64,000 bases of DNA from Martelella sp. NC20 (GTDB lineage Bacteria > Pseudomonadota > Alphaproteobacteria > Rhizobiales > Rhizobiaceae). The notes beneath the pieces are model-generated. The model searched no databases. It was not told the DNA's origin and was given only the letters and a program-made list of their open reading frames with translations. The DNA lies in assembly GCF_013459645.1 (NCBI RefSeq), contig NZ_CP054861.1:3584001-3648000 (forward strand). Reading direction: 5' to 3'. A program made the position numbers and the translations under genes. Shown one piece after another: positions 19,470 to 31,615 of this stretch (position 1 is the first letter of the stretch; each line of letters opens with the position of its first letter).

Positions 19470-19729
19470 TATTGTGCAGTCCCTGTTTGCCGAGCCTTCG
19501 GTTTTGTGACGCTTCATAGACGAAGATGCAACCGAATTGAAGACGCTGATGCGGCGGGCGGTCCGACAGGCGGTGATAACCGGTCGTTAACCATAAATAT
19601 TAAGCATGATCGCAAAACAACGCGCGGCAATATGTTCTTAAGGTCCTGCCGCCAGAATCACCCCAGGTTTTGGACGACTTCGCGATTCCCTCCGGATGGA
19701 ACGGGTGTCTTGGTCGCAAGGGGTAGGTA

Positions 19730-22700
19730 ATGCGTGGTTTGAAATTTCGGCAGGGCGCTGCGAAGGCGGTATTCTTAAGTTCTTCTGCACTTCTTGTTGC
19801 CTGGGGCGCGCCGGGTCTGGCCGCCGATTTCCAGTGGACCGGCGCGACCTCCACCGACTGGTATGCGACAACCAACTGGACGGTCGACGGCAGCCCGCCG
19901 CCGCTTCCGCCGAAATCCGGTGATAACGTAACCATCGATACGCTGAACAACGCTCCCGTCCTGACGCCTGACCGCGGCACGGAATATATCAGCACTCTCA
20001 TCGTGGGCGATACCGCGTCCGGCCTGCTGACGTCGAATGCCACGGTGAGCGGGGAAACCGTGACCATCGGCTCTTCGGCCAGCGCAAACGGTACCGTGAT
20101 CATCTCGGGGGCAGGGAGTGCGATCCAGTTCGACACATCCATCATTGTCGGCGGTTCGGGTGTCGGCGTTCTTTCGCTGCAGGCGGGTGCGCAGGGGCAG
20201 GCGGGAGCGATCAGCCTCGGCAATGCCAGCACGACGGCCAACGGCACATTGAATCTGGATGGCGCTGGAACGCAGATCCGCACCTACGGAACGGGTGCCT
20301 ACAGCGTCTTTATCGGCAATGAGGGCGTCGGCCAGCTGAATGTCACCAATGGCGCCAAGTTCGAATCGAACGCAACGATCATAGGCAACATTGAATCCAG
20401 CAACGGTACGGTGGTCATTACCGGGGCGAACTCCGAATGGAACGGCTATGGCGACCTGATATTGGGGAAGTCGGGAACGGGATCGGTCGTCATCCGCGAC
20501 GGCGGCCACGCGATCAGCGGTTCGCTCAGCATCGGCCAATACAGTTCCTCCACAGGGAATACCGCGACCGTTACGGGCGCGGGATCGCTCTGGAACGTCT
20601 ATAATGACATCGCGATCGGCGGCAGCGTGACGGGCAGCGGTTCCGGCGGATCGGGCGAGCTTTCCGTTCTTTCAGGCGCGACCATGACCGCCAGCAACAT
20701 GACGGTCGGCTATGTCACCGGCGGCGAAGGCACGGTCACGATCGATGGCTCCGGGACAGCGTTGCAGCTTTCGGGGGCGTTGAAGGTCGGCAATTCCGGC
20801 GAAGGCATCCTTACCGTGTCGGAAGGCGCAACTGTGACCGCCGACTACGCGATGCTGGGCGTCAATACAGCGGGTGAGGGCGCATTGGGAATTATCGGTG
20901 CCGGCAGCAGCGTCACGCTGACCAACCGGATGACGGTCGCCGCCGATGGCGTTGGCGCGCTCGGCATTTTCGATAGCGCCACGCTGAACTCCAATGGCGG
21001 CGTCATCGGCCGCGACGTCGGCAGCGAGGGCGGCGTCGCGCTGACGACCGGCGGCATCTGGACCAACACCTCCAATCTCACTGTCGGCCAGGATGGCACC
21101 GGCCTTCTTGTTATCGATAGCGGCGCGACGGTGACAAACAAAACGGCCGTACTCGGCGCTTCGGCGTCCGGGAGCGGCGGGGTGCTGGTCTCTGGAGCCG
21201 GCTCGAGCTGGGATGTCGACGGCGGCATCACTGTCGGCGCAGGCGGCACGGGTCTGTTCTCGGTCACGACCGGGGCGACGGCCATCAGCACGGCAAGCGT
21301 TGTGGCCGATACGGCGGGATCGATCGGCCTTGCCGAAGTCTATGGCGGCACCTGGACGGTCAATGGCGGCCTTGTGGTCGGCAATGGCGGCTCCGGCGTT
21401 CTCGACGTTGCCGAAAACGGTGTCGTGATAGCCGACAGTCTTGTTCTTGCCGCCGCAAGCGGCTCCCAGGGCGGTCTTGTCATTGGCGGCATTCCGGGTG
21501 TCGGTAGCGCTGTCGCGCCGGGCGAAGTGGCGATACCCACCATCGCCTTCGGCCAGGGCAACGGCCTGCTCATCTTCAACCATACCTCGTCCGACTATGT
21601 CTTCGCGCCGACGATCAGCGGAACCGGCCAGATCAGCGCGCTTTCCGGCACGACGATCCTGACCGCCGACAATACCAATAGTGGCCTGACCTCGATCGGC
21701 TCCGGCGCTGAAATTCAGGTCGGCGCCGGCGGCACGACAGGCACGCTCGGCGGCGATGTCGCCGTTGAATCCGGCGGCACGCTGAGCTTTGCCCGCTCCG
21801 ACGATATCGAATTCCGCGGCGCGCTGAGCGGCGATGGTGCTTTGGTGCAGAAGGGGCCGGGCGAGCTCAACCTTTCCACCGATAGCGCGGATTTCACCGG
21901 TTCGCTCGAGGCGGCGGGCGGTTCGCTCGATATCGACGCCGATCTGCGCGGCGCCACCGCTGAAGTTGCGAGCGGTGCTATCCTCGGCGGCTCCGGCATC
22001 ATCGGCGATACCCATGTCAGCACCGGCGGCACTTTCCGCGCGGGCGACGACCAGGGCGCGATCACGGTCGATGGCGATCTCGATTTCGATGCCGGCGCGA
22101 CCTATGTCGCGGTGATCACGGTCAATCAGGAACCGGCGCTCGTTACCGGCACGGTCGCCTTCGACGACACCGAGATCGATCTCGACTTCGATCAGGGCGG
22201 GGTTCTGAAGAAGGAATACACGCTGCTGCAGGCCGGCGATATCACCGGCACCTATGATGCCTCGCTCGATGCCTTGCCGTCCCAGTTTCGCGGATCGCTG
22301 AGCGAAGAGGACAATGCCCTTAAGCTCGGGCTTGCCTATGTCGGCGGCAATTTCAATTTCTCCGCTCTCGGCCAGGGCGTCAACACAGCGCTCGTCAGCG
22401 CTTTCAACGATGGCGTGGCGCTCCAAGGCACGCTTGCCGCCGGCATGCTGCAATCCGGCCAGGCCTACGAGGCGGCGATGACGACGCTTGGCGGCGAACT
22501 CGGCATCAATGCAACGATGACGGCAACGCTCGGGATGGACAGTTTCCTGCGCCGCTCGTCCAATCCCAACCGGCTTCTGGCCGGCTGGCGTCCGGTGGAA
22601 AAGGATGCCGACGACGATGCGGTGCAGAATGCGCCCGCGGCAACGTCCGGGCTTGCCTATTGGGCGGTCGGCGGGCTGGATGGCTATGCGGGCGCGGCGG

Positions 22701-23608
22701 GCGACCCGCGCTGGGACTGGTCGGCACAGCGCCGCCGTTCGGTTTTCGCCTCGCTCAACCCGGTCAATACCGGCTGGCTCGAATATAACGGCGGAAGTTC
22801 CAGCGTTGACGGCGATGCCCAGGCCGGCAATTCCGGCGCGGATATCGACAGCAGCATGGTCGAGGGCGGCTATCTGGCGCGGCTCGACGACGCCAATGCG
22901 ATCGGCATCGTGTTCGGCGGCGGAAGCTCGACCTACAAGCAGACAGAGCAGGACGGCACGGCGGACGCGCAGAGTTTCCATGCCGCCATCAACGGCGTGA
23001 CACAGTCGAAGGAGGGGCTTTATGCGACCGCAGCCCTCGGCGGCGGCGTCGACAATATCGATACAAAACGCACCGTCGCCTTCGGCAATGCCGTCGACCA
23101 GTTGCGCGGCTCCTATTCGGCGACGACCGTCGGCGGACGGATCGAGGCAGGCGGCCGCATCGTTCAGAATGGCGTGGCGATCATGCCGTTTGTCGGGGCA
23201 AGCGCGGTCTATACCCACGCGCCCGATTACCAGGAAGAGGTGGCGGCTGGATATGGCAACGCGGCGCTCGCCTATTCCGATGTCGGCCTGTTCCGGGGCA
23301 CGGTCGAGGCCGGGCTCGGTTTCGACACGGCAGCCGGCGACATAGCGCGCCGCTTCGCGATCAATGGCCGCGTCTCCTATCTCTACCGCTATGGCGGCGG
23401 CGGCGACGCCAGCGCGAGTTTCCTGGCCTTGCCGGGTTATGGCTTCTCGATTTCCAGCAACGCACCGACCGGCAGCGCGGTCGCCGCCAATGTCGCTGCA
23501 AGAATCCAGCTCACCGCGCAGGCCGATCTGAGCTTCGGCGCTTATGGCGAGTGGGGCGCTGACTATTCGGCGCTGATCGCATCGGCGAAATTGCGCTATA
23601 TCTGGTAG
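19730..23608 (+). CDS. large autotransporter (type Va), PbP-repeat passenger
   Basis: A 1292-residue surface protein. A signal peptide ends near PGLAADFQW. The passenger (about 33-1000) consists of many short Gly/Thr/Ser-rich repeats of the form G-x-G-x-L-x-V-x-x-G-A, typical of a right-handed beta-helix (for example ILTVSEGATVTADYAMLG, LLVIDSGATVTNKTAVLG). The last ~280 residues are an autotransporter beta-barrel that starts around SVFASLNPVNTGWLEYNG and ends KLRYIW with the usual aromatic C-terminus. Roles in adhesion or biofilm are typical of the family; no catalytic triad is seen in the passenger. Confidence 0.88.
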   Translation: MRGLKFRQGAAKAVFLSSSALLVAWGAPGLAADFQWTGATSTDWYATTNWTVDGSPPPLPPKSGDNVTIDTLNNAPVLTPDRGTEYISTLIVGDTASGLLTSNATVSGETVTIGSSASANGTVIISGAGSAIQFDTSIIVGGSGVGVLSLQAGAQGQAGAISLGNASTTANGTLNLDGAGTQIRTYGTGAYSVFIGNEGVGQLNVTNGAKFESNATIIGNIESSNGTVVITGANSEWNGYGDLILGKSGTGSVVIRDGGHAISGSLSIGQYSSSTGNTATVTGAGSLWNVYNDIAIGGSVTGSGSGGSGELSVLSGATMTASNMTVGYVTGGEGTVTIDGSGTALQLSGALKVGNSGEGILTVSEGATVTADYAMLGVNTAGEGALGIIGAGSSVTLTNRMTVAADGVGALGIFDSATLNSNGGVIGRDVGSEGGVALTTGGIWTNTSNLTVGQDGTGLLVIDSGATVTNKTAVLGASASGSGGVLVSGAGSSWDVDGGITVGAGGTGLFSVTTGATAISTASVVADTAGSIGLAEVYGGTWTVNGGLVVGNGGSGVLDVAENGVVIADSLVLAAASGSQGGLVIGGIPGVGSAVAPGEVAIPTIAFGQGNGLLIFNHTSSDYVFAPTISGTGQISALSGTTILTADNTNSGLTSIGSGAEIQVGAGGTTGTLGGDVAVESGGTLSFARSDDIEFRGALSGDGALVQKGPGELNLSTDSADFTGSLEAAGGSLDIDADLRGATAEVASGAILGGSGIIGDTHVSTGGTFRAGDDQGAITVDGDLDFDAGATYVAVITVNQEPALVTGTVAFDDTEIDLDFDQGGVLKKEYTLLQAGDITGTYDASLDALPSQFRGSLSEEDNALKLGLAYVGGNFNFSALGQGVNTALVSAFNDGVALQGTLAAGMLQSGQAYEAAMTTLGGELGINATMTATLGMDSFLRRSSNPNRLLAGWRPVEKDADDDAVQNAPAATSGLAYWAVGGLDGYAGAAGDPRWDWSAQRRRSVFASLNPVNTGWLEYNGGSSSVDGDAQAGNSGADIDSSMVEGGYLARLDDANAIGIVFGGGSSTYKQTEQDGTADAQSFHAAINGVTQSKEGLYATAALGGGVDNIDTKRTVAFGNAVDQLRGSYSATTVGGRIEAGGRIVQNGVAIMPFVGASAVYTHAPDYQEEVAAGYGNAALAYSDVGLFRGTVEAGLGFDTAAGDIARRFAINGRVSYLYRYGGGGDASASFLALPGYGFSISSNAPTGSAVAANVAARIQLTAQADLSFGAYGEWGADYSALIASAKLRYIW

Positions 23609-23686
23609 GCTTGCGCCAGGGGCGTCACGGACCTTCTTGAGGACAGGACGTTTCTGTGCCATCAAGAGCCCCGAAAAGGAGGGGCC

Positions 23687-24565
23687 ATGTCGCTTTCCCA
23701 CCGTCCTCTCGATCATCTGGTTCTGCCGGTCGTCGATCTTGCAACCGCGAGGCTCAGGCTCTCGGCGCTCGGTTTCGCCGTCGCGCCGGAGGCGCGGCAT
23801 CCGTTCGGCACGGAGAATGCCTGCGTCTATTTTGCCGACTCGACCTATCTCGAGCCGCTCGCCATCGCCGACCAGCAGATCTACGACCAGAATATCGCGC
23901 GCGCCGAATTCGTCCGCCGCGACCGGGCCTATCGCTTTCGCCGCGGCGATGACGGTCTGTCCGCCATTGTCTTCAAAAGCGATGACGCGGCGGCCGATCA
24001 CGCGGATTTCGCCGAGGCCGGGATTGGCGTCGGTGAACTGTTCAGCTTCTCGCGGCCATATCTGCGCGCCGATGGGGCGCAAGCGACAGCCGGCTTCAGG
24101 CTCGCCTTCGCCGCCGATCTGCGCGCGCCGGATCTGTTCTTCTTTACCTGCGAGCGCATGCAATCGCTTGCTCCCGATGAAGCGCTGATGGGGCATCAGA
24201 ACGGCGTGACCGGAATTTCCGCCATTCTGCTGGGCGAGGACAATCCGATGGAGTTCGAGCCGCTGCTGCAAACGCTCACCGGCGCGGGTGAAGCGGATAT
24301 CCATCCCGACGGCTTCAGCACCGATGCGCTTGCGGTGCGGCTTTCGGTCTTTACCTATGATCACCTCTACAGGAACCATGGCATAGCCCGCTCCGGCGCC
24401 GGTCGCGGTCTCGAGCCCGCAGCAATCGTATTCGCGGCGGCCGATCTGGAAAATCTCGCCGATATCCTCAGGACCAACGACATCGCCTCGCGGCAGGCCG
24501 GCGACAGCATCTGCGTGCCGCCGGCGCCCGGCCAGGGCGTGACCTTCATATTCAGGGAAAACTAG
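23687..24565 (+). CDS. VOC family (glyoxalase-like) protein
   Basis: A 292-residue protein with two glyoxalase-like halves: [20 protein letters not shown] at the start and a second related segment around [19 protein letters not shown]. The Glyoxalase_3 family (PF13468-like) is most similar; members of rhizobia sit before kdsA. Metal ligands are present (His in HLVLPV) but the substrate is unknown. It ends one base before kdsA, so it is probably transcribed with it. The autotransporter 3' end is 78 bp upstream. Confidence 0.75.
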   Translation: MSLSHRPLDHLVLPVVDLATARLRLSALGFAVAPEARHPFGTENACVYFADSTYLEPLAIADQQIYDQNIARAEFVRRDRAYRFRRGDDGLSAIVFKSDDAAADHADFAEAGIGVGELFSFSRPYLRADGAQATAGFRLAFAADLRAPDLFFFTCERMQSLAPDEALMGHQNGVTGISAILLGEDNPMEFEPLLQTLTGAGEADIHPDGFSTDALAVRLSVFTYDHLYRNHGIARSGAGRGLEPAAIVFAAADLENLADILRTNDIASRQAGDSICVPPAPGQGVTFIFREN

Positions 24566-24566
24566 C

Positions 24567-25406
24567 ATGACCGACCGAACCGTTACCGCCGGAGCCGGCG
24601 CGCGCGCCGTCAGCTTCTGCAATGCCGGCAAGCTCTCGCTGATCGCGGGACCGTGCCAGATGGAAAGCCGCGATCATGCCTTCATGATGGCCGGAAGGCT
24701 ATCCGAAATCTGCGCCGATGCCGGGATCGGCCTCGTCTACAAATCCTCCTTCGACAAGGCCAACCGCACCTCGCTCAAGGCGACGCGCGGCATGGGGCTC
24801 GACAAGTCGCTCGAAGTCTTCGCCGACCTGAAGACGGAGTTCGGTTTTCCGGTGCTGACCGATATTCACACCGAGGAGCAATGCGCCGAGGTGGCGACCG
24901 TCGTCGACGTACTGCAGATCCCGGCCTTCCTGTCGCGCCAGACCGACCTTCTGGTAGCCGCGGCGAAGACCGGACGGGTCATCAACGTCAAGAAGGGCCA
25001 GTTTCTGGCGCCCTGGGACATGAAGAACGTGCTCGCCAAGTTCGTCGACAGCGGCAATGACAATGTGCTGCTGTGCGAGCGCGGCGTGTCCTTCGGCTAC
25101 AACACGCTGGTCTCCGACATGCGTTCGCTGCCGATCATGGCCGCCACCGGCGCGCCGGTGATCTTCGATGCCACCCATTCGGTGCAGCAGCCGGGCGGGC
25201 AGGGCGGTTCGACCGGCGGACAGCGCGAATTCGTCGAGACGCTGGCGCGGGCGGCGGTTGCTGTCGGCGTTGCCGGCGTCTTCATCGAAACCCATGAGGA
25301 TCCGGACAACGCGCCCTCGGACGGACCGAACATGGTGCCGCTCGACGACATGCCGCGGCTTCTGGAAAAGCTGCTGGCTTTTGACGCGGTTGCAAAGGGA
25401 AGGTAA
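24567..25406 (+). CDS. kdsA: 3-deoxy-8-phosphooctulonate synthase KdsA
   Basis: Condenses PEP and arabinose 5-phosphate to KDO 8-phosphate for the LPS core. 279 residues. Motifs: [102 protein letters not shown] and [12 protein letters not shown]. It starts one base after the VOC gene stop. The following gene (eno) has its own 207-bp leader. Confidence 0.97.
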   Translation: MTDRTVTAGAGARAVSFCNAGKLSLIAGPCQMESRDHAFMMAGRLSEICADAGIGLVYKSSFDKANRTSLKATRGMGLDKSLEVFADLKTEFGFPVLTDIHTEEQCAEVATVVDVLQIPAFLSRQTDLLVAAAKTGRVINVKKGQFLAPWDMKNVLAKFVDSGNDNVLLCERGVSFGYNTLVSDMRSLPIMAATGAPVIFDATHSVQQPGGQGGSTGGQREFVETLARAAVAVGVAGVFIETHEDPDNAPSDGPNMVPLDDMPRLLEKLLAFDAVAKGR

Positions 25407-25607
25407 GCTCGATCGCATTCCCAGCGGTTTCGCGGCAGTTTTTTGCCCTGAAACCGCCAATAATTCTTCATTCGTCATAGTGTGGGCACAGGAACTGCAT
25501 TATTCAGTGTTGCGACGATGCTGCCTTCCACCCAAGGGGGCGGCAGCATGGCGATGCCCCACCGCTGTGGCGTGGTCTCTTCAATTTTCATCAAGGTCGA
25601 CAGGTAG

Positions 25608-26888
<1,281 letters not shown>

Positions 26889-26930
26889 TTTTTCCGCGAG
26901 CTCCAGGGGCCACCCGGGGCTTCAGGCAAT

Positions 26931-27068
26931 AATCTCCCCCCTTGAGGGGGAGATGCCCCGACAGGGGCAGAGAGGGGTGAACCCTTTCCGAGAGCACGGG
27001 GTATGCGGCCCATGCCCGACACCCCTCTCTGTCGCTTTCGCGACATCTCCCCCTCAAGGGGGGAGATT
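26931..27068. repeat. 138-bp palindromic intergenic repeat, copy 1
   Basis: Terminal inverted repeats (AATCTCCCCC... and ...GGGGGAGATT) enclose inner arms CAGAGAGGGGT and ACCCCTCTCTG. A second copy of identical length is at 38478-38615. The left arm itself is a small hairpin with ATCTCCCCC and GGGGGAGAT; in copy 2 one C-G pair is changed to T-A on both sides, so pairing is kept. It lies between eno and the ftsB-like gene and has no reading frame. Confidence 0.85.
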
Positions 27069-27287
27069 GATGACGGCCAGTTCCTCGGGCGAAACTGATG
27101 TCGAACGAAGCTGAGACATCGTTTTGAGCAAGCACCTGGTTGCTGTTGAGCCGGGACTTGATTGCCGACGTCGGTTTCTGGCAGCAAGCCATAACTCACT
27201 TCATCACATCGTCCGCCGATTTAGCCTTGGTTAAGGTTCAAGCGCTACTGTGAAGCCATTGTTTTGCGTAGCCTTCCGGACAGCTTC

Positions 27288-27608
27288 ATGTGGACCCGAC
27301 ATCATAAATCCCGGTTTTATGGACGCCTGGTCGTTCCAGCGATCACTGTCTGCTTCATGAGCTATTTCATCTTTCACTCGATCCATGGCGATTACGGCCT
27401 GATCGCCGGCGAGCGCTTCCAGGCCCACAAGGCGCTGAGCGAGCGAAAGCTGCAGAAGCTTGTGGTCGAGCGCGAGGCGATGGAGAAGCATGTGAAAATG
27501 CTCTCCGACGGCTCGCTGATGAAGGATGCGCTTGACGAGCAGGCGCGCTATGCGCTGAACCTGCTGAAACCGGACGAGATCGTCATTTTCGAGCGCCATC
27601 TCCAATAA
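27288..27608 (+). CDS. septum formation initiator family protein (FtsB/DivIC-like)
   Basis: A 106-residue bitopic protein from ATG 27288: short basic N-terminus, membrane helix around LVVPAITVCFMSYFIFHSI, then a coiled-coil segment (AHKALSERKLQKLVVEREA and so on) ending in LNLLKPDEIVIFERHLQ. FtsB in the divisome has this layout and size, and links FtsQ and FtsL. It lies between eno and pdhA, the place of the alphaproteobacterial FtsB-like gene. Length and pattern support the family; direct function is inferred. Confidence 0.82.
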   Translation: MWTRHHKSRFYGRLVVPAITVCFMSYFIFHSIHGDYGLIAGERFQAHKALSERKLQKLVVEREAMEKHVKMLSDGSLMKDALDEQARYALNLLKPDEIVIFERHLQ

Positions 27609-27755
27609 ACTTAAATCAAGTTAATTGTAGTTTTGATATTTTGTATCAATAACTTGGTGTGTCATACGTGATGCTAAATCTAGCATTGCCGTGCCGCAAA
27701 AAACCGCCTATTGTGACTGCCAATTCCACGTCTTTCCTTACTAAAGGAGGCCTTG

Positions 27756-28778
27756 ATGGCGTCACAAGCGTCCGGCTCACGGAAAACATCAAAAAAACAG
27801 GACAGCCCGAAGATCGCGGAATTCGACCGCGAGCAGGAGCTGCACGCTCTTCGCGAGATGCTGATGATCCGCCGTTTCGAGGAAAAGGCCGGCCAGCTCT
27901 ACGGCATGGGCTTCATCGGCGGTTTCTGTCACCTCTATATCGGTCAGGAAGCGGTCGTCGTCGGCATGCAGATGGCGCTGAAGGATGGCGATGAAATCAT
28001 CACCAGCTATCGCGACCACGGCCATATGCTGGCAACCGGCATGGAAGCGCGCGGCGTGATGGCCGAGCTGACCGGCCGCCGCTCGGGTTATTCCAAGGGC
28101 AAGGGCGGCTCGATGCACATGTTTTCCAAGGAGAAGGCGTTTTACGGCGGTCACGGCATCGTCGGCGCGCAGGTGCCGCTGGGAACCGGTCTTGCCTTTG
28201 CCAATCGCTATCGCGAGGACGACAAGGTCGCCGTGGTCTATTACGGCGACGGCGCGGCCAATCAGGGTCAGGTCTATGAAAGCTTCAACATGGCCGAGCT
28301 GTGGAAGCTGCCGGTGGTCTATGTTGTCGAAAACAACCGCTATGCCATGGGCACCTCGGTCTCGCGCTCGTCGGCGGAAACCGATTTCTCCAAGCGCGGC
28401 GCTTCATTCAATATTCCCGGCAAGCAGGTCGACGGCATGGATGTCCGCGCCGTGAAGGCGGCTGCCGAAGAGGCGGAAAGCTTCGCGCGTGAGGGCAACG
28501 GTCCGTTCATTCTGGAAATGATGACCTATCGCTATCGCGGTCACTCGATGTCCGACCCCGCGAAATACCGCAGCAAGGACGAGGTCCAGAAGATGCGCGC
28601 CGAGCACGACCCGATCGAGCAGGTCAGGAAGCGGCTGCTGGACAAGGAATGGGCCACCGAGGACGAGTTGAAGGCGATCGACAAGGATGTGCGATCGATC
28701 ATCTCCGACGCCGCCGATTTCGCCCAGACCGATCCGGAGCCGGATGCGTCCGAGCTCTACACCGACATCCTGCGTTAA
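27756..28778 (+). CDS. pdhA: pyruvate dehydrogenase E1 component, alpha subunit
   Basis: Decarboxylates pyruvate with thiamine diphosphate (E1 alpha/beta). 340 residues from ATG 27756 with AAAGGAGG upstream. Motifs: [76 protein letters not shown], the ThDP motif [19 protein letters not shown] and the phosphorylation-loop-like [13 protein letters not shown]. Upstream AT-rich DNA (27609-27755) should hold the pdh promoter. Confidence 0.97.
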   Translation: MASQASGSRKTSKKQDSPKIAEFDREQELHALREMLMIRRFEEKAGQLYGMGFIGGFCHLYIGQEAVVVGMQMALKDGDEIITSYRDHGHMLATGMEARGVMAELTGRRSGYSKGKGGSMHMFSKEKAFYGGHGIVGAQVPLGTGLAFANRYREDDKVAVVYYGDGAANQGQVYESFNMAELWKLPVVYVVENNRYAMGTSVSRSSAETDFSKRGASFNIPGKQVDGMDVRAVKAAAEEAESFAREGNGPFILEMMTYRYRGHSMSDPAKYRSKDEVQKMRAEHDPIEQVRKRLLDKEWATEDELKAIDKDVRSIISDAADFAQTDPEPDASELYTDILR

Positions 28779-28794
28779 GACGGGGAGGGATACC

Positions 28795-30189
28795 ATGCCT
28801 ACCAATATTCTCATGCCGGCACTCTCCCCGACGATGGAAGAGGGCAATCTGACGAAATGGCTCAAGAAGGAAGGCGACAGTGTCGCCGCCGGTGACGTGC
28901 TCGCCGAAATCGAGACCGACAAGGCGACGATGGAAGTCGAAGCCGTGGACGAAGGCACGATCGGTAAGATCCTGGTCGCCGAAGGCAGCGAGGGCGTGAA
29001 GGTCAACACCCCGATCGCTGTGCTGCTGGAAGAGGGCGAAAGCGCCGACGATATCGGCAAGGCGGAAGCCTCCGAACAGCCGAAACAGTCCGATAAGGCC
29101 CCCGAGGTCGAGCAGGAAGAAAAGCCGCAGGCTTCTCCCGAAAATGCGCCCGCTCAGCCGAAGGCGGTCGAGACGGCATCCGATCCGGATATTCCGGAAG
29201 GCACCGAAATGGTGTCGACCACGGTGCGCGAAGCGCTGCGCGATGCGATGGCCGAGGAAATGCGCGCCGATGGCGATGTCTTCGTCATGGGCGAGGAAGT
29301 CGCCGAATATCAAGGGGCCTACAAGATCACGCAGGGCCTGCTGCAGGAATTCGGCGCCAGGCGTGTGGTCGATACGCCGATCACCGAGCACGGCTTTACC
29401 GGCGTTGCCGTTGGCGCGGCGCTTGCCGGCCTGAAGCCGATCGTCGAGTTCATGACCTTCAATTTCGCCATGCAGGCGATGGACCAGATCATCAACTCCG
29501 CCGCCAAGACGCACTATATGTCCGGCGGCCAGATGGAGAGTTCCATCGTGTTCCGCGGCCCCAACGGCGCCGCCGCCCGCGTGGCCGCCCAGCACTCGCA
29601 GTGCTACGCCTCGTGGTACAGCCATATTCCCGGTCTCAAGGTCGTCATGCCCTATACCGCCGCTGACGCCAAGGGTCTCCTGAAGGCGGCGATCCGCGAT
29701 CCCAATCCGGTGATCTTCCTCGAGAACGAAATCCTCTACGGTCACAAGTTCGACGTGCCGAAAATGGATGATTTCGTTCTGCCGATCGGCAAGGCCCGCA
29801 TCCACAAGGTCGGTAAGGACGCGACCATCGTTTCCTTCGGCATCGGCATGACCTATGCGATCGAAGCGGCGGCGAAGCTCGCCGAGGACGGCATCGATGT
29901 CGAGATCATCGACCTGCGCACCATCCGCCCGATGGACCTTCCGACCGTCATCGAATCGGTCAAGAAGACCGGTCGTCTGGTAACGGTCGAGGAGGGCTTC
30001 CCGCAGTCCTCCGTCGGTACCGAGATCGCGACCCGCGTCATGCAGCAGGCCTTCGATTATCTCGACGCGCCGATCATGACGATCGCCGGCAAGGATGTTC
30101 CGATGCCCTACGCCGCCAACCTCGAAAAGCTCGCTTTGCCGAATGTTGGCGAAGTCATCGATGCCGTCAAGGCCGTCTGCTACAAGTAA
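28795..30189 (+). CDS. pdhB: pyruvate dehydrogenase E1 component, beta subunit (with lipoyl domain)
   Basis: Partner of PdhA. 464 residues. Unusually for most bacteria but typical of alphaproteobacteria, it has an N-terminal lipoyl domain (residues 1-80; the lipoylated Lys lies in [12 protein letters not shown]), then an acidic/Pro linker, then the transketolase-like beta domain (from about 140): [55 protein letters not shown] and the C-terminal domain ending [10 protein letters not shown]. It lies 16 bp after pdhA. Confidence 0.96.
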   Translation: MPTNILMPALSPTMEEGNLTKWLKKEGDSVAAGDVLAEIETDKATMEVEAVDEGTIGKILVAEGSEGVKVNTPIAVLLEEGESADDIGKAEASEQPKQSDKAPEVEQEEKPQASPENAPAQPKAVETASDPDIPEGTEMVSTTVREALRDAMAEEMRADGDVFVMGEEVAEYQGAYKITQGLLQEFGARRVVDTPITEHGFTGVAVGAALAGLKPIVEFMTFNFAMQAMDQIINSAAKTHYMSGGQMESSIVFRGPNGAAARVAAQHSQCYASWYSHIPGLKVVMPYTAADAKGLLKAAIRDPNPVIFLENEILYGHKFDVPKMDDFVLPIGKARIHKVGKDATIVSFGIGMTYAIEAAAKLAEDGIDVEIIDLRTIRPMDLPTVIESVKKTGRLVTVEEGFPQSSVGTEIATRVMQQAFDYLDAPIMTIAGKDVPMPYAANLEKLALPNVGEVIDAVKAVCYK

Positions 30190-30201
30190 GGGAGCGTCAA
30201 G

Positions 30202-31605
30202 ATGCCCATCAAGATTACGATGCCGGCGCTTTCGCCGACCATGGAAGAGGGCAATCTTTCCAAGTGGCTGGTCAAGGAAGGCGACAGCGTTTCGGCCGGC
30301 GATGTGATTGCCGAGATCGAAACCGACAAGGCGACGATGGAGGTCGAAGCCGTCGATGAAGGCACCGTCGCCAGGCTCGTCGTGCCCGCCGGCACGGAAG
30401 GCGTGGCGGTCAATGCCCTGATCGCGGTTCTGGCCGAGGATGGCGAGGATGTCGCCGAGGCTGCCAAGGCGGCTGAAGGCGGCGCAGCGCCTGCCAAGGC
30501 GGAAAAGCCGAAGGACGACAAGCCGAAAGAGCCCGCAAAGGAAGAGGCCAAGGCCGAAAAATCGTCCTCCGACGAAACTGCGGAAGAAATTACCAAGGGC
30601 GGAATTCCGTCTTCCGACACGCCGGTTCCCGAACCCAAGGCCCCGGCAGCTCCCAAGGCCGATGGCGAGCGCATTTTCGCTTCGCCGCTGGCGCGTCGTC
30701 TGGCGAAGGAAGCCGGTCTCGACCTGACGGCGCTGTCCGGTTCCGGCCCGCATGGCCGGATCGTCAAGCGCGATATCGAGAAGGCCGAGAGCGAGGGCGT
30801 CGGCAAGGTTGCTGCCAGGCCGGAAGCCGCGAAGGAAGAAGCGGCCGCCGCCCCGATGGCGAAGGCAACCTCCGAAGAAGCGGTTCTCAAGCTGTTCGAG
30901 GAAGGCTCCTACGAACTGGTGCCGCATGACGGCATGCGCAAGACGATCGCGAAACGTCTGGTCGAGTCCAAGCAGACCGTGCCGCATTTCTATGTGACGG
31001 TCGATTGCGAGCTCGATGCACTGCTGGCGCTCAGGAGCCAGCTCAACAAGTCGGCCCCCGTCAGGGACGACAAGCCGGCCTACAAGCTTTCGGTCAACGA
31101 CATGATCATCAAGGCGATGGCGCTCTCGCTGCGCGACGTGCCCACCGCCAATGTCTCCTGGACGGAGAGCAACATGGTCGTCCACAAGCATGTCGATGTC
31201 GGCGTTGCCGTCTCGATCCCGGGCGGGCTGATCACCCCGATCGTGCGCCGGGCGGAGGAAAAGCCGCTTTCGGTCATCTCCAACGAGATGAAGGATCTGG
31301 GCAAACGCGCGCGCGACAAGAAGCTGAAGCCCGCCGAATATCAGGGCGGAACGACGGCGGTTTCGAACATGGGCATGATGGGCGTCAAGGATTTCGCCGC
31401 CGTCATCAACCCGCCGCATGCCTCGATCCTGGCGATCGGCGCCGGCGAGAAGCGCGCCGTGGTCAAGAACGACGAACTGGCGATCGCAACCGTGATGTCG
31501 GTCACGCTTTCGACCGACCATCGCTGCGTCGACGGGGCGCTTGCGGCCCAGGTTCTGGCCGCGTTCAAGGGCTATATCGAAAACCCGATGTCGATGCTGG
31601 TCTGA
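30202..31605 (+). CDS. pdhC: dihydrolipoamide acetyltransferase, E2 of PDH
   Basis: Moves the acetyl group from lipoyl-Lys to CoA; core of the PDH complex. 467 residues. N-terminal lipoyl domain (1-80, Lys in TDKATMEVE), Ala/Pro/Lys/Glu linker, peripheral subunit-binding domain [20 protein letters not shown] (about 155-190), and the catalytic domain from about 230 with the end motif [19 protein letters not shown] (catalytic His/Asp). It lies 12 bp after pdhB. The lipoyl domains of PdhB and PdhC are near-identical in sequence. Confidence 0.97.
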   Translation: MPIKITMPALSPTMEEGNLSKWLVKEGDSVSAGDVIAEIETDKATMEVEAVDEGTVARLVVPAGTEGVAVNALIAVLAEDGEDVAEAAKAAEGGAAPAKAEKPKDDKPKEPAKEEAKAEKSSSDETAEEITKGGIPSSDTPVPEPKAPAAPKADGERIFASPLARRLAKEAGLDLTALSGSGPHGRIVKRDIEKAESEGVGKVAARPEAAKEEAAAAPMAKATSEEAVLKLFEEGSYELVPHDGMRKTIAKRLVESKQTVPHFYVTVDCELDALLALRSQLNKSAPVRDDKPAYKLSVNDMIIKAMALSLRDVPTANVSWTESNMVVHKHVDVGVAVSIPGGLITPIVRRAEEKPLSVISNEMKDLGKRARDKKLKPAEYQGGTTAVSNMGMMGVKDFAAVINPPHASILAIGAGEKRAVVKNDELAIATVMSVTLSTDHRCVDGALAAQVLAAFKGYIENPMSMLV

Positions 31606-31615
31606 GGGCGAACCG

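Noticed and set aside
16542..19730. 1062-residue plus-strand frame over trpD and ppiD
   Set aside because: Antisense to well-identified genes with complete motifs.
20672..24631. 1319-residue minus-strand open frame across the autotransporter
   Set aside because: Antisense shadow of Gly/Ser/Thr-rich codons in a high-GC gene; its composition is Arg/Gly/Ala-rich without domains, and the plus frame has a signal peptide, repeats and barrel.
28699..31521. 940-residue minus-strand open frame over pdhB-pdhC
   Set aside because: Shadow of strongly conserved PDH genes; no recognisable domain.
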